From positions 1-46,446 of the forward strand of contig JAADHR010000056.1 in the NCBI GenBank assembly GCA_013151735.1: 46,446 nucleotides of DNA, written 5' to 3'. Position 1 is the first letter of the stretch, and each line of letters opens with the position of its first letter. The notes beneath the pieces were generated by a model, which was given only the letters and a program-made list of their open reading frames with translations, ran no database searches and was not told the origin of the DNA. Positions 7,666 through 16,318 of the stretch are shown in pieces. The position numbers and the translations under genes are program-made. Origin of the DNA: Calditrichota bacterium (GTDB lineage Bacteria > Zhuqueibacterota > JdFR-76 > BMS3Abin05).

Positions 7666-9042
7666 TTATTCCAACGCGGCTTCAAGAGCCTCTCGAATTG
7701 TTTTGATCTCAATTAAATCAATGCCTGGTTTCCGTGAAATGGCCTCCTGCGATTTTTTGGGAACAAGAATCTTTTCAAATCCCAGCCGTTCGGCCTCCAA
7801 AACCCGGCGGTCAATTTGCGAAACCGACCGGATGTCCCCTCCCAATCCGACTTCCCCAACCAGAACGGCTTTGGGATGAACCACCCGATTGCGAAAACCG
7901 GAGGCAATGGCAAGAGCCACGGCCAGGTCCGCAGCCGGTTCATCCAGACGCAATCCGCCTGCCACCTTCACAAAGACATCAAACGACCCGATTCGAAGTC
8001 CGGCTCGCTTTTCCAAAACCGCCAAAAGAAGCGACAATCTCCGATGATCGATTCCCGCTGCTGTTCTCTGGGGCATGCCAAAACCCGACTGAGACGTGAG
8101 AGCCTGAATTTCCACTAAAATAGGCCGGGTTCCCTCGATCGTGCAGGTTACCGCCAATCCGGACAGGTTTTCCCGGTCGGTTGACAAAAAGAGTTCGGAG
8201 GGATTGGACACATCCCGAAGCCCGTTTTCCCGAACCTCAAACACCCCCAATTCGTTGGTCGATCCAAACCGATTCTTGACGGTTCGAAGAATCCGATACT
8301 GGTACTGCCGGTCGCCTTCGAGATAGAGCAGCGCATCCACCATGTGTTCCAGCACCCGCGGCCCGGCAATGGCGCCTTCCTTTGTGACGTGCCCCACGAG
8401 GATAATGGGGATGCCTGTGGTTTTGGCCAATTGCATCAGACGAAGCGCACATTCCCGCACCTGACTCACACTGCCCGGGGCACTTTCAAATTCCGGATTG
8501 TAAATGGTCTGGATTGAATCGACCACCACTATTTCCGGCTGTAGTGACTCGATGGTCTCCAAAACAGCGGACAGATCAATCTCCGAGTACAAAAACAGAT
8601 TGTCGCTTTTTAGTCCAAGCCGGTCAGCCCGCATGCGTGTTTGCTGAACGGACTCCTCTCCTGAAACGTAGAGAGTTTTCAGACCTGAATTTGCAAATTC
8701 AGCCATTCTCTGCAAGAGCAGTGTCGACTTTCCTATTCCCGGATCGCCGCTGAGCAGGATAATTGAACCGGGGACGATGCCGCCGCCAAGAGCCCGGTTG
8801 AATTCCTCGCTTCCCGATAAAAGTCGGGGCCTTTTTTCCAGAGAAATTTCCGACAGAAGAACCGGGCGGGATTGTTCAAATCCCCTGTATCTTTGAGAAA
8901 CGGCAGGCCTTGTCTGTTTTTCCTCCACAAAGCTGTTCCAGGCCCCGCAAGCCGGACACCGCCCAAGCCACCGGGGGGAATCGTAACCGCACTCCTGGCA
9001 CACAAAACGGGTCTTTTCTTTTTTCTTCTTTTGAGCAGCCAT
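7666..9042 (-). CDS. radA: DNA repair protein RadA (Sms)
   Basis: A RecA-like ATPase that helps branch migration in recombination. The N-terminal zinc finger has C15, C18, C29 and C32. Walker A is GDPGIGKST (99-107). The RadA-specific KNRFGS motif occurs near residue 256, and a Lon-protease-like C-terminal domain with AAGIDHRR and LGGDIR follows. The 458-residue length is standard. Its ATG at 9042 directly abuts the TAA of the ABC ATPase gene with no gap, indicating translational coupling. Confidence 0.97.
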   Translation of the reverse strand: MAAQKKKKEKTRFVCQECGYDSPRWLGRCPACGAWNSFVEEKQTRPAVSQRYRGFEQSRPVLLSEISLEKRPRLLSGSEEFNRALGGGIVPGSIILLSGDPGIGKSTLLLQRMAEFANSGLKTLYVSGEESVQQTRMRADRLGLKSDNLFLYSEIDLSAVLETIESLQPEIVVVDSIQTIYNPEFESAPGSVSQVRECALRLMQLAKTTGIPIILVGHVTKEGAIAGPRVLEHMVDALLYLEGDRQYQYRILRTVKNRFGSTNELGVFEVRENGLRDVSNPSELFLSTDRENLSGLAVTCTIEGTRPILVEIQALTSQSGFGMPQRTAAGIDHRRLSLLLAVLEKRAGLRIGSFDVFVKVAGGLRLDEPAADLAVALAIASGFRNRVVHPKAVLVGEVGLGGDIRSVSQIDRRVLEAERLGFEKILVPKKSQEAISRKPGIDLIEIKTIREALEAALE

Positions 9043-9834
9043 TTAGAACAGCTTCTCTTCTTCCTCGCGGCGCGTGTAAATAATTTCCCGATTAATCTTG
9101 ATCGGCCCTTCCGCTTTTCCCTCAATAAATTGCCTGACAACGGGATCGTCCGTCTGCCGGAGCTCTTCCGGTGTACCGTCGAATAAAACCACCCCGCGCT
9201 GAATCATGGCTACCCGATCGGCAATTTTGTAAACACTTTTCATATCGTGCGTCACCACAATGGATGTGATCCCCAAATTCTTGTTGAACCCAATGACGAC
9301 ATTGTCAATCACATCCGACATAATGGGATCCAAACCGGTGGTCGGTTCGTCGTAAAGAACGATTTCGGGCTCCATCATAAGCGCACGCGCCAGCCCCACG
9401 CGCTTTTTCATTCCCCCGGAAAGCTCCGCGGGTTTTAGATTTTCTATTCCCGGAAGACCCACCATACTTAATTTTTCGCGAACCCGCTTTTGAATGACAT
9501 CGTAAGAGAGGTCCGAATGTTCAATCAGCGGGAGCGCCATATTTTCTTCCACCGTCATGGAATCAAAAAGGGCCGCATTTTGAAAAAGCATTCCGAATTT
9601 ACGCCGCATTTTGTAGATTTCTTCCTGATTCATGTGGGTGACTTCCTGTCCCTCTACAAAAATTTTCCCCGCATCCGGCTTTATAAGCCCCAGAATCAGT
9701 TTCAGCAGCACACTTTTCCCGCACCCGGACCGACCAATAATGACGGTAACCTTGCCCCGTTGAATGGAAAGATTGACATCCCGCAGAACGGGTTTGGAAT
9801 CAAAGCTCTTTTTTAAATGTTCAATTTCGATCAT
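9043..9834 (-). CDS. mlaF: MlaF-like ABC transporter ATPase
   Basis: ATPase partner of the MlaE permease in phospholipid or organic-solute transport between the membranes of diderms. Walker A GRSGCGKS (34-41), signature LSGGMKKR near 139, Walker B IVLYDEPTTGLDP and the switch His in VVTHDMKS are intact. The TTGLDP and MKKRVGLARAL forms are characteristic of the Mla/Mce (MKL) subfamily. It follows mlaE by 23 bases and abuts radA. No mlaD-type substrate-binding (MCE) gene follows in this window, so the substrate-binding part must lie elsewhere. Confidence 0.92.
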   Translation of the reverse strand: MIEIEHLKKSFDSKPVLRDVNLSIQRGKVTVIIGRSGCGKSVLLKLILGLIKPDAGKIFVEGQEVTHMNQEEIYKMRRKFGMLFQNAALFDSMTVEENMALPLIEHSDLSYDVIQKRVREKLSMVGLPGIENLKPAELSGGMKKRVGLARALMMEPEIVLYDEPTTGLDPIMSDVIDNVVIGFNKNLGITSIVVTHDMKSVYKIADRVAMIQRGVVLFDGTPEELRQTDDPVVRQFIEGKAEGPIKINREIIYTRREEEEKLF

Positions 9835-9857
9835 CTGAAAATCACAAACACCGTTTA

Positions 9858-10682
9858 TTAGAATAAAACCATCGCAATGATGTAATCGTTCATAAGAATC
9901 AGTGCCGAGGAAATGACAAATGCCTTAATGGTGGAGCGTCCCACCCCCTCGGCTCCGCCTGTGGTCTCAAATCCGATATAACAACCGGCAATGGCTGTGG
10001 TTGCTCCAAATACCAGAGCCTTCACCAAACCGCTTAACACATCATAAACAATAAAATATTCCTTTACCCCATTAAAAAAAACTTCCGTTGAAATGTGCAG
10101 CAACATATTACTGACCAAAAAGGCACCGATCAGGGCAATCAGATCAGAAAAAATGACCAGAATGGGCATCATCGTTGTGGACGCCAAAATCCGCGGCATG
10201 GCCAAAAAGCGAATGGGATCGATCGCAAGTGTTTCCAGCGCATCAATTTGCTCGGTCACCTTCATCGAGCCCAATTCGGCTGCAATGGAAGCACCCACCC
10301 GACCGGCCAAAACAAGTGCCGTCAGTACCGGCCCCAATTCAATAAAAATAGCCTTGGCGGTAGCCGGCCCCACGAAAGAGAGCGGCAGATATCCCTTAAA
10401 CTGGTACGCGGCCTGCCATGCCGAAACGGCCCCCGTAAAAATGCCAACCGTAATAACCAGCGGTAAAGATCGCACGCCAATTTCATACATTTGCTCAAAT
10501 ACAAGGTGCCGGTCCTTAACCACATACGAAAGAGCCCGCATGGATTTGACGAAGAGAATAAAGGCCGTTCCGGATTCGGAAACAAATGTGAGTGATTTTT
10601 TACCGATAAAACGCAAGAAAAAATACAGTACGCGCATGAATGTGTCCGAAATGCTTTTCTCTTGATTTTTGTCCCAAAACAT
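9858..10682 (-). CDS. mlaE: MlaE-like ABC transporter permease
   Basis: A membrane permease of the MlaE family with about five to six membrane segments. The conserved core runs through LPLVITVGIFTGAVSAWQ, ELGPVLTALVLAGRVGAS and AAELGSMKVTEQIDALETL, the latter including the helix that contacts the ATPase. The C-terminal GFETTGGAEGVGRST is also typical. The ATG at 10682 is used here; ATG at 10637 (MRVLYFFLR) is a plausible alternative and would match the usual family start better. Neither has a clear ribosome binding site. It forms a two-gene unit with mlaF ahead of radA. Confidence 0.9.
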   Translation of the reverse strand: MFWDKNQEKSISDTFMRVLYFFLRFIGKKSLTFVSESGTAFILFVKSMRALSYVVKDRHLVFEQMYEIGVRSLPLVITVGIFTGAVSAWQAAYQFKGYLPLSFVGPATAKAIFIELGPVLTALVLAGRVGASIAAELGSMKVTEQIDALETLAIDPIRFLAMPRILASTTMMPILVIFSDLIALIGAFLVSNMLLHISTEVFFNGVKEYFIVYDVLSGLVKALVFGATTAIAGCYIGFETTGGAEGVGRSTIKAFVISSALILMNDYIIAMVLF

Positions 10683-10841
10683 GCTATACTAAAATGAAAT
10701 TATTTCAGCCGTCAAAAAACAGATCCAAACTTGTTTAATGGATTCCCGTTTCTTCCCTGTTTTTTTGGAAATATCGGGGAATAATATCTTAAAAACATAA
10801 TACATATTCAATAAAAATACAACAAAAAAGCGAATGAAATC
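10683..10841. promoter_or_regulatory. Divergent intergenic region, mlaE and plus-strand lipoprotein gene
   Basis: A 159-base A+T-rich gap and the only divergent one in the window, so it should carry promoters in both directions. On the minus strand, possible boxes are TTGACG (10715-10710), 18 bases, TAGTAT (10691-10686), or TTGGAT (10728-10723), 18 bases, AATAAT (10704-10699). Both would place the start within about ten bases of the annotated mlaE ATG, giving an extremely short leader or favouring the internal mlaE start. No convincing plus-strand promoter was found. Confidence 0.4.
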
Positions 10842-11180
10842 TTGAAAAATGTGTATTTAAATACGGGCGCCGCACTCTTTTGGGTGGTTCTGATGGTCAT
10901 TCCTTTCTCGTGGGGATGTCAAATGCAGTCCAAGACTCCCAAACCACCGTTTTCTCTGGACTCCCTGGCAACCGTATACGCACAGGCCAAATTAAGCGAA
11001 ACGGCCGCTGTCCCCGACAGTCTGAAACAGGAATCTTTGATCCTCCTGTTTAAAACCCACTCCATTACAAATGACTCCCTTCAAAAGATATTGGCCTATT
11101 TTCGGAAATCACCGGAGGCCTGGGTTCTTTTCTACCAGAAGGTTGAAACGCTTACGAAACGACAAAAAAAATCCCGCTGA
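10842..11180 (+). CDS. Putative lipoprotein, DUF4296-like, 112 aa
   Basis: The only plus-strand gene. The N-terminus is a hydrophobic signal (ALFWVVLMVIPFSWGC) with cysteine 26 as the likely lipidation site, although the -3 residue is Ser rather than Leu. The rest is a helical domain with SLKQESLILLFKTHSI, LQKILAYFRKSPEAW and FYQKVETL. This spacing resembles the Bacteroidota DUF4296 lipoproteins (H-x-I, then YF/YYxxNPE, then IYDKVxxxL), but the match is from memory. The start is TTG at 10842 (GTG at 10851 is possible) and has no ribosome binding site. The last codons lie within a hairpin that serves as terminator for the convergent ccsA gene. Confidence 0.6.
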   Translation: MKNVYLNTGAALFWVVLMVIPFSWGCQMQSKTPKPPFSLDSLATVYAQAKLSETAAVPDSLKQESLILLFKTHSITNDSLQKILAYFRKSPEAWVLFYQKVETLTKRQKKSR

Positions 11181-11200
11181 TTGAAACAATCGCGGGATTT
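11163..11200 (-). terminator. Terminator of resB-ccsA, overlapping the end of the convergent gene
   Basis: Long hairpin: AAATCCCGC (11169-11177) pairs with GCGGGATTT (11192-11200), and GATTG (11179-11183) with CAATC (11187-11191), leaving a 3-base loop and one bulged T. On the minus strand it is followed by eight T residues (11170-11163), the classic form for ccsA, which ends at 11223. On the plus strand only TTT follows. The hairpin includes the last codons and stop of the plus-strand lipoprotein gene. Confidence 0.85.
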
Positions 11201-11222
11201 CAGAGAATCTATTTTTGGGAGA

Positions 11223-12041
11223 CTAAACGTAGGCATGCATACCGCCTACCACTAAATTTCCAAAGAAGGATGCCAGTGCCATTAAAAATCCAATAATGGA
11301 CATCCAGGCGGCCTTGTTGCCGCGCCACCCTCTCTGGTAACGCGCATGCAGGTAAACCGTATAAAAGAGCCAGATGATCAGTGCACCGGTCTCTTTTGGA
11401 TCCCAGCTCCAGAAATTTCCCCAGGCATTGTATGCCCAGATGGCCCCGGCAAAAAGCGCTCCCACCGTAAATAGAGGATAGCCGATACTAATGGCTTTGT
11501 AATTGATATCATCCAGAAGCTCCAGACTGGGAAGAGATTTGATGTTGGGATTGTCCCCCATTTTTTGTCGAAGCAAATACATGATACTGACACCAAAGGC
11601 CACAGCAAATGCCCCTTCTGCCAAAACCGCCATCGATACGTGAATCTCAAACCAGTAACTCTGCAAAGCGGGCATTAATTGCTGTGAAATTTCCTTGGGC
11701 ATAATTGAAGCCGCCGCCATTAACATGACCGGAATCGGAGAAACAAATGAACCGATAATCGGCTTTCTGTACTTCCAGAGAAAAATCAAAAAAAGCAGCA
11801 CCGCCATCCAGGCCATGGAAGACATGTATTCGTACATATTGGAAAAGGGAGAGTGCTTCGCCTGTACCCAACGAATGGTCAGGGCAATTGTATGAAAAAT
11901 GAAGCCTGCAACCATTGCAGAAATAGCCGTCGTCGTAATGACTTTATTTTTGAATGCCAGATACAGCGTAAAGGACAAAAATCCCAAAAGATAAAGAATG
12001 AAAGAGATCCAAAAATACATCACATCGCCAGGCTGCTGCAT
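11223..12041 (-). CDS. ccsA: Cytochrome c biogenesis protein CcsA (ResC-like)
   Basis: Heme-handling membrane subunit of System II cytochrome c maturation. It has about eight membrane segments and the tryptophan-rich WWD-type motif WAYNAWGNFWSWDPKE near residues 202-217, which binds heme at the outer membrane face. Flanking histidines are present (EIHVSMAVLAEGAF, VGGMHAYV). The 272-residue length fits the shorter CcsA/ResC type. The ATG at 12041 follows AAAGGAG by 5 bases. It lies 18 bases after resB, completing the two-protein synthase. Its terminator is at 11163-11200. Confidence 0.95.
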   Translation of the reverse strand: MQQPGDVMYFWISFILYLLGFLSFTLYLAFKNKVITTTAISAMVAGFIFHTIALTIRWVQAKHSPFSNMYEYMSSMAWMAVLLFLIFLWKYRKPIIGSFVSPIPVMLMAAASIMPKEISQQLMPALQSYWFEIHVSMAVLAEGAFAVAFGVSIMYLLRQKMGDNPNIKSLPSLELLDDINYKAISIGYPLFTVGALFAGAIWAYNAWGNFWSWDPKETGALIIWLFYTVYLHARYQRGWRGNKAAWMSIIGFLMALASFFGNLVVGGMHAYV

Positions 12042-12059
12042 AACGACTCCTTTAACTTT

Positions 12060-13451
12060 TTATGAAATATGTTTGATTTCTTTTACAATTTCATCCATTT
12101 CGCGCCGGAAATCCCGCCTGCCTTTTGCCGAAGCTCCACCGATGAGCAATTTGACCCTTCCATTTTTGGCCGATTCCAACAGTATCCAATAGCGTTTATG
12201 GTACATATAGAAGGATAGGATAATGCCCAGGGTCATCATGGCGATCCCGAATAGAATAAGGCCGGCTCCGGGATTTGTTGTCACTTCCAAACCGGTCATA
12301 TAAGCCCCTCTGAATGAGACCAGGTGGGTTTTAAATTTCGCATTCGCCAACTTGTGCAAATCCGGAAAATAGAGAAAGAGCCATTCCTTGTACAGGAGTG
12401 AATCACCTTTAAAAACAGAAATTTCCACGGCCGGATTTCGCGGTTGGGCCGAGGCCGAATACACCTTATTATTCTCAAGGCGGAAATCAGCAACAAAATC
12501 CGTTGCCTCTATCGAATAGGGTGTGCCCTTCAGTTTCACTCGTTCTTTAAAGGGAATCGTCACTGTGGTATCCTCTTTTCCATCCAGCGAAACAATCTTT
12601 AGTTTCGCCGACTCAATGGCCCGGGCATTCAGAGAATAGGAACTCTGATAGAAATTAAATCCCTTGTACCGCAACGGTCGATTTACTTCAATCTTTTTGG
12701 TCAGAACATCCTTCCCGTTTTCAACAACCGTTAACGTGGCCAGGTAATCCTTGATCTGCCCCTTGGGATTGGTAATAATCTTAAAATCATCCACTCTGAC
12801 CCAAAAATGCGAACCCGGTGCCTGAATGAAGTCTCCCTTTCCGCCCCATTTGTAAACGGAATATCCAAATTTGGACGTGATAACACCCCCAACCAAAAGA
12901 ATCAGCAATCCCAAGTGAATCAGGATAAACCCAAACCGTGAAAATCCCCCCCGTGTGGCAAAAGCGGCCACGTGGCCATCTTCTTTCGATGTGTAGAATT
13001 TAAAAAATCGCTTTTTAAAAATCGAGCGAATATTGGAAAGAATCTTTTCCGAATCTCCTTTGAGCTCAAGATTGGTTTTCAGATTGACATTCCTGAAATC
13101 ATCGGAAGTTTTCCGAAAACTTTTTGAGACCGCCTGATGAATGTAATATTTAAAACGGGAGAACGTGCAAATAACGATATTGGCAGCAAGAAGAACAAGA
13201 AAAAATTGGTAAATATAGGAGTGAAAGGGATTGAAAACACCAATGGCTTTCATGATATGGAACATCCCTTCGCCAAATCGTTTGGCGTAATAAACATCCC
13301 AATTCGGAAAGCGTGTGTTAAGGAGTTCCCCCAGAACCAGGGAAATAATCGATAAAACCCCCAAAATAATCAATAAGAAAATTGCTAATTTAAATGATCG
13401 AAAAAGGTCCCAAACCCCTGCCCAAATACTTCGCTCTTTTTTCTTTGTCAT
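12060..13451 (-). CDS. resB: Cytochrome c biogenesis protein ResB
   Basis: Second half of the System II cytochrome c synthase; it helps deliver reduced apocytochrome and heme. It shows the ResB layout: helices near residues 20-42 and 80-97, a third near 172-190 (FGFILIHLGLLILLVGGV), a large extracytoplasmic domain from about 195 to 395 with the NRPLRYKGFNFYQSSY signature, and a last helix near 397-418. The C-terminus is basic. At 463 residues it is normal. A good promoter lies upstream at 13568-13596, so resB-ccsA forms its own transcription unit. Confidence 0.94.
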   Translation of the reverse strand: MTKKKERSIWAGVWDLFRSFKLAIFLLIILGVLSIISLVLGELLNTRFPNWDVYYAKRFGEGMFHIMKAIGVFNPFHSYIYQFFLVLLAANIVICTFSRFKYYIHQAVSKSFRKTSDDFRNVNLKTNLELKGDSEKILSNIRSIFKKRFFKFYTSKEDGHVAAFATRGGFSRFGFILIHLGLLILLVGGVITSKFGYSVYKWGGKGDFIQAPGSHFWVRVDDFKIITNPKGQIKDYLATLTVVENGKDVLTKKIEVNRPLRYKGFNFYQSSYSLNARAIESAKLKIVSLDGKEDTTVTIPFKERVKLKGTPYSIEATDFVADFRLENNKVYSASAQPRNPAVEISVFKGDSLLYKEWLFLYFPDLHKLANAKFKTHLVSFRGAYMTGLEVTTNPGAGLILFGIAMMTLGIILSFYMYHKRYWILLESAKNGRVKLLIGGASAKGRRDFRREMDEIVKEIKHIS

Positions 13452-13567
13452 AAGTCAGTTAAACTCAGCCGTTTCTATTTTTAATTTATCAGAAGTTAGA
13501 TCTACTCAGAATTTGAGATTGTTTAGCAAATCCACCGCCATAAATTGGGTAGATTTAATTTTCAATT

Positions 13568-13596
13568 AATATAATGATATTATCCTAAAATGACAA
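13568..13596 (-). promoter_or_regulatory. Promoter of resB-ccsA
   Basis: On the minus strand TTGTCA (13596-13591), exactly 17 bases, then TATATT (13573-13568); each box matches 5 of 6 consensus positions. The expected start near 13561 leaves a leader of about 110 bases before the resB ATG. Confidence 0.65.
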
Positions 13597-13661
13597 CATT
13601 TTTTCGGGGATAAAAACAAAAATAATAACCATTTTCATAAAAATTAACACTTTAAAATCCA

Positions 13662-13688
13662 AAGGGGAGAGATGAAATCTCTCCCCTT
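13662..13688 (-). terminator. Terminator of the citrate synthase transcript
   Basis: The arms AAGGGGAGAGAT (13662-13673) and ATCTCTCCCCTT (13677-13688) give a perfect 12-bp stem with a 3-base loop, 9 bases beyond the citrate synthase stop on the minus strand. It is followed there by TGGATTTTAAAG, a broken T-run. It separates this operon from resB. Confidence 0.8.
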
Positions 13689-13696
13689 GTTTGCCA

Positions 13697-15004
13697 TTAT
13701 TTTTTGATGCCGGCCGCTTCTTCCAGCATGTCCGTTGTGACAGATTTTGGACGTTCGATGGGGTATCCCAATGCCCGATCCCAGACAATGTTTGACAAAA
13801 CGCCGATCGCACGTCCCACACCAAACAGAACGGTGTAGTAGTCGTATTCCTTCAATCCATAGTGCCATTGAATAACACCGGACTGTGCATCGACATTCGG
13901 CCACGGGTTTTTGGCTTTGCCCTGTTCTTTCAAGATCGGCGGAACCACCTTGTAAAGCATATCCACATATTTGAATATCGGATCGTCGGGCAGATGCTTG
14001 AGGCAGAATTCGCGCTGTGCCTGATAGCGTGGATCGGTTTTCCGCAAAACAGCATGACCAAAACCGGGAATCACCTGTCCCGAATTCAGGGTATCCCAGA
14101 CGAATTTCTTCATTTCTTCTTCGGTGGGTTCTTTTCCACCCATTTTCTCCATAACACCCTGAATCCAGCGAAGAACCTCCTGGTTGGCCAGACCATGCAA
14201 CGGACCCGCCAGACCATCCAACATTCCGGAAATAGCATAGTAGGGATCGGAAAGGGCGCTGGCAATCAGGTGGCCGGTATGCGCACTGACATTGCCGCTT
14301 TCATGGTCGCTGTGCAAGATAAAATACAAACGGGCCACATCATCATAAGGCTTGTCAATTCCCATCATGTGGGCAAAATTTCCTCCGAAATCCAGGGCGG
14401 GATCCGGGGGAATAATTGTGTCACCCCGGTATTTCATCCGATAGATATAGGCGGCAATTTGTGGCAGTTTGGCCAGCAAATTCAGCATATCTTCATAGGC
14501 CGGGTCCCAATAATCCATCTTGTTCATGCCTTCGGCGTAGCGTTTGGCAAAAACGGATTCCCGCTGCATGGCCAAAAGAGCCGCCGAAAACATCGTCATC
14601 GGGTGGGTGTCCCGCGGCATCGCCCGAAGAACGTCAAAAACATATTGAGGGACATGCTGGCGTTCTTTAAATTCGTCGGCAACCTCTTTTACCTCTTTTT
14701 CTGTCGGAATGTCGCCCGTTAAGAGAAGGTAAACATGTCCTTCCACGTAGGGCATCTCACCATTGGGTACCTTGGGCAGCTTTTCCAAAACTTCGGGAAT
14801 CGTGTATCCGCGAAATCGAATTCCTTCCATGGGATCTAAATAGGAAATGTCCGTAACCAGGCATTTTACGCCCCGCATTCCGCCAATGGCCTGTCCGATG
14901 GTTACATCGCTCAGATGAACATCACCAAACTCTTTAACAAGCCGTGTAGTTCTTGGCCGATGCGCCTGGATCTTTTCAAACAACTTTTCCTTTAACGCAC
15001 TCAT
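13697..15004 (-). CDS. gltA: Citrate synthase, eukaryote-like type
   Basis: Condenses acetyl-CoA and oxaloacetate to citrate, the entry step of the TCA cycle. With the ATG at 15004 the protein has 435 residues. Catalytic residues are visible: H234 in HSDHESGNVSAHTG, H270 in GPLHGLANQE, and D372 in NVDAQSGV. The wording of these blocks and of PGFGHAVLRKTDPR follows the mitochondrial-type enzymes more closely than the NADH-regulated E. coli type. The start is decided by AAGGAGGT 6 bases before this ATG; the frame extends 21 codons further upstream (to 15067), but that part lacks family similarity. It closes the run that begins with the TPR gene. Confidence 0.95.
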   Translation of the reverse strand: MSALKEKLFEKIQAHRPRTTRLVKEFGDVHLSDVTIGQAIGGMRGVKCLVTDISYLDPMEGIRFRGYTIPEVLEKLPKVPNGEMPYVEGHVYLLLTGDIPTEKEVKEVADEFKERQHVPQYVFDVLRAMPRDTHPMTMFSAALLAMQRESVFAKRYAEGMNKMDYWDPAYEDMLNLLAKLPQIAAYIYRMKYRGDTIIPPDPALDFGGNFAHMMGIDKPYDDVARLYFILHSDHESGNVSAHTGHLIASALSDPYYAISGMLDGLAGPLHGLANQEVLRWIQGVMEKMGGKEPTEEEMKKFVWDTLNSGQVIPGFGHAVLRKTDPRYQAQREFCLKHLPDDPIFKYVDMLYKVVPPILKEQGKAKNPWPNVDAQSGVIQWHYGLKEYDYYTVLFGVGRAIGVLSNIVWDRALGYPIERPKSVTTDMLEEAAGIKK

Positions 15005-15091
15005 TTTGACCTCCTTATTCTTTAATGTTAGGTAAACACTTATCCTTACCTTTAGTTGTGGCTCCAACAGAGCCTGTTACTTAATAGAAAC

Positions 15092-16285
15092 CTACACCTT
15101 TTTTAATGCGCGAGATAAATCTTCAATAATATCTCCCACATCCTCCAACCCCACGGAGAGACGAACCATTCCTTCTGTAATGCCCACAGACGCCAGTTCT
15201 TCTGCGCTGTAGGTAGAATGGGTCATGGTGGCCGGATGTTCGATCAGCGAATCAACGTCTCCCAGGCTCACCGCAAGGGTCAGTAGTTTCACAGAATTCA
15301 TCAGAGTTTCGCCGGCTTTTTTGCCGCCTTTTAATTCGAAAGTCACCATTCCCCCAAATCCATCCATCTGGCGGCAGGCTAATTCATGTTGTTCATGGGT
15401 ACGCAGCCCCGGATACCACACGCGACTCACCTTCGGATGAAAACTCAAATACTGGGCCACCCGCATAGCATTCTCAGAGTGCCGCTCCATCCGCACCGGA
15501 AGCGTTTTGAGCCCCCGAAGCAAGAGCCAGGCATTGAACGGACTGATGGCCGCCCCAATATCCCGATTGATGACATTTCGTGCCCGATCAACAAAATCCT
15601 TCTTTCCCAAAATGACTCCCGCAATCGTATCTCCGTGGCCGCCGATATATTTGGTTGCACTGTGAACCACACAATCGGCGCCCAATTGCAGAGGTCGTTG
15701 ATAATAGGGCGTAGCAAACGTGTTATCAACCATGAGGAATGCCTGGTGACGGTGTGCAAGAGCCGCAATTTTTGCAATATCAACTATCTGCAGTGTCGGA
15801 TTTGAAGGGGTTTCTATATAAACCAGCTTTGCCCCTTGGCTCAGGTGCGTCTCAATCTCTTCCATACTCGATGGATCAATTGAGTGCACATGAATACCCA
15901 GAGCAGGCAGCGTCTCCTTAAAGAGAAGGTGAGTCCCTCCATATAATGTATTTCCGGCAATCATTTTGTCGCCTGCCTTTAGCACGGTTAAAATGGCCAC
16001 GGTAATCGCCCCCATTCCCGAAGCCGTTGCAAGAGCCGCTTCGGCCCCTTCCAGAAAAGCAATTTCCCTTTCAAAAGCAGCCTGGGTGGGATTCCCCAAA
16101 CGGGTGTACAGGTAGCCTTCCTTTCGACCTGCAAAAATATCGGCACCGTCCTGAGCACTCTTAAAGGCAAAGGTAGAACTCTGGTAAATTGGAAAGGACA
16201 CGGCTCCGGTTTGGGGATCAACTCCCCCGGCCCCGTGCACACAAATGGTTGCAAAACTCATTTTTCGCAATTCGTTGGGGGTCAT
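15092..16285 (-). CDS. PLP-dependent Cys/Met metabolism enzyme (methionine gamma-lyase / cystathionine gamma-synthase-like)
   Basis: Fold type I PLP enzyme of the trans-sulfuration family. The PLP lysine is K212 in SATKYIGGHGD; Y60 and R62 (YTRLGNPT) would bind phosphate from the neighbouring subunit; Y115 and D187 are in place. The C-terminus (GITEGMVRLSVGLEDVGDI) and SLGDVDSLIEHPATMTHS read most like methionine gamma-lyases. However, the active-site Cys typical of those lyases (LYGCT) is Gly here (LYGGT), as in synthases and sulfhydrylases. The reaction is therefore open: methionine breakdown to methanethiol and 2-oxobutyrate, or sulfur amino acid synthesis. AGGAGG precedes the ATG. No SAM riboswitch fits in the 33-base gap upstream. 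Confidence 0.88.
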   Translation of the reverse strand: MTPNELRKMSFATICVHGAGGVDPQTGAVSFPIYQSSTFAFKSAQDGADIFAGRKEGYLYTRLGNPTQAAFEREIAFLEGAEAALATASGMGAITVAILTVLKAGDKMIAGNTLYGGTHLLFKETLPALGIHVHSIDPSSMEEIETHLSQGAKLVYIETPSNPTLQIVDIAKIAALAHRHQAFLMVDNTFATPYYQRPLQLGADCVVHSATKYIGGHGDTIAGVILGKKDFVDRARNVINRDIGAAISPFNAWLLLRGLKTLPVRMERHSENAMRVAQYLSFHPKVSRVWYPGLRTHEQHELACRQMDGFGGMVTFELKGGKKAGETLMNSVKLLTLAVSLGDVDSLIEHPATMTHSTYSAEELASVGITEGMVRLSVGLEDVGDIIEDLSRALKKV

Positions 16286-16318
16286 TCGGCCTCCTGTTTA
16301 AATAATTGCATTCAGATT

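Noticed and set aside
13862-14722. Plus-strand 286-aa frame
   Set aside because: It lies wholly within citrate synthase on the other strand, whose catalytic motifs are intact.
16286-16318. SAM-responsive leader before the PLP enzyme gene
   Set aside because: Only 33 bases separate it from the upstream gene, too few for a known SAM riboswitch.
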